Positions 4,867 to 5,940 of a DNA stretch of 5,940 bases are shown piece by piece. Location of the stretch: NCBI GenBank assembly GCA_021815655.1, contig JAKAGJ010000167.1, positions 1 to 5,940 of the forward strand, read 5' to 3'. The position numbers were made by a program, and so were the translations under genes. The notes under the pieces were generated by a model. The model was not told the origin of the DNA and ran no database searches. It saw nothing but the letters and a program-made list of their open reading frames with translations. How positions within the stretch are numbered: the stretch's first letter is position 1; every line of letters begins with the position of its first letter. The stretch comes from Deltaproteobacteria bacterium. Lineage in GTDB: Bacteria > Desulfobacterota > Desulfarculia > Desulfarculales > Desulfarculaceae.

Positions 4867-5820
4867 ATGTCCAGACAGGCATCCAAATTCAAGGTGGGGC
4901 TCTTCGTGTTGGTGGGGCTGTTCATGGCCGTGTCGGCCCTGGTGTGGCTGGGGGCCAGCCGCTACTTAAAGGGCACCACCACCTATGTCACCTACTTCAG
5001 CGAATCGGTGCAGGGCCTGCAAGTGGACTCGGTGGTCAAGTACCGCGGCGTGGAGATCGGCCGGGTCAAGGCCATCCAGGTGGCCCCGGACAACACGCTC
5101 ATCGAGGTGGTGATGGGCATCCACTATGACGGCGCGGTGCCCCCGGACATCACCGCCACCCTCAAGATGGTGGGCATCACCGGCATCGCCTACATCGAGC
5201 TGGACCGCAAGGACCCCAGTTCCCCCGACCTTTCGCCCAAGCTCAGCTTCGCCGCCCGCTACCCGGTGATCCCCTCCCACCCCTCGGAGATCAGCCAGCT
5301 CTTCAGCCTGGTGGAGGAGGTGGTGCGCCAGGTGCGCACCATCGACTTCAAGACCCTGGCCAGCGACCTGCAAGGCACCCTGGCGGCGGCCCGGGATATC
5401 TTGAGCGGGGTGAAGATACAAAAGACCATGGCCTCCCTGGAAAAGGCCGCCGGCAACCTGGAGAGCCTCACCGGGCGCGCCGACCGCTACCTGGCCAAGG
5501 GCGACCTGGAGGCCACGGTGAGCCAGGCCAAGACCGCCCTGGCCGAGGCCGAGGGGTTGATGAAGGACCTGCGCGCCCAGGCCCAGGCCCTGGACCTGAA
5601 CGGCACCAAGGAGCGCGCCGACCAGATGATGGACCAGGTGCAGGACCGGGTGGCCCAGGTGGGCGGCGATGTGCGCATCACCGCCGACAACCTGCGCCGG
5701 GCCTCCGAGACCCTAGAGCGCCTGCTGACCCGCCTGGAGAACAGCCCCTCGGACATGCTCTTCAGCCAGCCGCCGGCGGCCCCCGGCGGCCGCCCGGCCC
5801 CGGCCGGCCGAGAAAGGTGA
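4867..5820 (+). CDS. mlaD: MCE-domain (MlaD-like) lipid-binding protein with helical tail
   Basis: This 317-residue protein is anchored in the inner membrane by one N-terminal helix (about 10-30), with the rest in the periplasm. Residues about 37-114 are a single MCE domain: YFSESVQGLQVDSVVKYRGV (43-62) leads into EIGRVKAI (63-70), and a later strand contains GITGIAYIEL (103-112). MCE domains form hexameric rings with a central hydrophobic pore for lipids. Residues about 145-298 are charged, Ala/Leu-rich and predicted helical or coiled coil, ending in NSPSDMLFS, a tail found in many single-MCE proteins of this kind. A low-complexity Pro/Gly/Ala end follows. E. coli MlaD is about 180 residues and lacks such a tail. 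By analogy with PqiB and Mce needles, the helices may form a tube reaching across the periplasm; this is inference. It lies between the ATPase and lipoprotein genes with short gaps (17 and 8 bp). Confidence 0.93.
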   Translation: MSRQASKFKVGLFVLVGLFMAVSALVWLGASRYLKGTTTYVTYFSESVQGLQVDSVVKYRGVEIGRVKAIQVAPDNTLIEVVMGIHYDGAVPPDITATLKMVGITGIAYIELDRKDPSSPDLSPKLSFAARYPVIPSHPSEISQLFSLVEEVVRQVRTIDFKTLASDLQGTLAAARDILSGVKIQKTMASLEKAAGNLESLTGRADRYLAKGDLEATVSQAKTALAEAEGLMKDLRAQAQALDLNGTKERADQMMDQVQDRVAQVGGDVRITADNLRRASETLERLLTRLENSPSDMLFSQPPAAPGGRPAPAGRER

Positions 5821-5828
5821 GACACGCC

Positions 5829-5940
5829 ATGGCCGCCCACGCCCAGACCACTCCCCGCGCCATGGCCCGTCTGGGGCTGTGCTGCCTGCTATTGTGCCTG
5901 CCGCTGTGCCTGGCCGGCTGCCTGGGAGCGGGCTCCAAGC
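5829..5940 (+). CDS. Lipoprotein, N-terminal fragment; probable auxiliary subunit of the transporter
   Basis: Thirty-seven codons are visible before the window ends. The start is supported by AGAAAGGTGAG (5811-5821), which overlaps the MCE stop codon and ends 7 bases before the ATG. The sequence is a signal peptide with a Leu/Cys-rich core and a lipobox LAGC (28-31), so Cys31 should be lipidated. Position +2 is Leu rather than Asp, which favours outer-membrane sorting. An alternative ATG at 5862 would give a more usual 20-residue signal peptide. MCE operons of this type often end with an ABC-type transport auxiliary lipoprotein (PqiC/YmbA-like, DUF330) that caps the MCE assembly at the outer membrane. 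That identity rests on gene position and the lipobox only, because the mature domain is outside the window. The four cysteines in the signal region (18, 19, 23, 27) are unusual but probably lost on cleavage. Confidence 0.8.
   Translation, partial: MAAHAQTTPRAMARLGLCCLLLCLPLCLAGCLGAGSK

Noticed and set aside
1..5940. tRNA/rRNA genes, CRISPR arrays, insertion sequences, attachment sites
   Set aside because: No cloverleaf, regular spaced repeats, transposase fragments or terminal inverted repeats with target duplications were seen.

Overview
The window looks like chromosomal DNA of a GC-rich Gram-negative bacterium, most likely a Desulfobacterota/deltaproteobacterial-type anaerobe. The reasons are the strong G/C preference at third codon positions, a stand-alone FmdE-family protein, a chemoreceptor with tandem CZB zinc-binding domains, a -24/-12 (sigma-54) promoter match, and a STAS-MlaE/MlaF/MCE/lipoprotein lipid-transport operon. 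The taxonomic assignment is inference; there is no rRNA or other marker gene here.

Layout. (1) Bases 1-96, minus strand: the first 32 codons of an FmdE-family protein that runs off the left edge, with a good ribosome binding site and a good sigma-70-like promoter (TTGCCA-N17-TATGCT) reading leftward. (2) Bases 97-767: a 671-bp divergent intergenic region. Its centre (about 285-470) is an AT-rich island in otherwise GC-rich DNA. It holds several dyads, a near-consensus sigma-54 promoter at 346-361 reading rightward, and then an unusually long (about 395 nt) structured leader in front of the next gene. (3) Bases 768-2648, plus strand: a 626-residue transmembrane methyl-accepting chemotaxis protein with two CZB domains in the predicted periplasmic region and no recognisable full HAMP domain. 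A 12-bp hairpin follows (2677-2705). (4) Bases 2706-2880: a dyad-rich leader with a possible promoter. (5) Bases 2881-5940, plus strand: a tightly packed operon of a permease with an N-terminal STAS domain (MlaE type), its ATPase (MlaF type), an MCE-domain substrate-binding protein with a long helical tail (MlaD-like), and the start of a lipoprotein gene that runs off the right edge.

How the genes work together. The last four genes encode one envelope lipid ABC transporter. MlaF hydrolyses ATP, STAS-MlaE forms the inner-membrane core, and the MCE protein forms the periplasmic substrate ring. The lipoprotein is probably the outer-membrane-side auxiliary partner (PqiC/ABC-auxiliary-lipoprotein type). 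The separate STAS subunit MlaB of E. coli is replaced here by a domain fused to the permease, and no MlaC-type shuttle gene lies between the genes seen. The chemoreceptor appears to be a separate transcription unit, a transmembrane sensor likely responsive to zinc or to oxidation of zinc-cysteine sites. The FmdE-like gene is transcribed away from it and may share regulatory DNA with it.

The best leads for something not routine are the chemoreceptor control region (sigma-54 promoter, upstream dyads, AT-rich nested palindrome, long leader ending in a bulged hairpin) and the chemoreceptor architecture. The genes themselves belong to known families; I saw no evidence of a wholly new multi-gene system.
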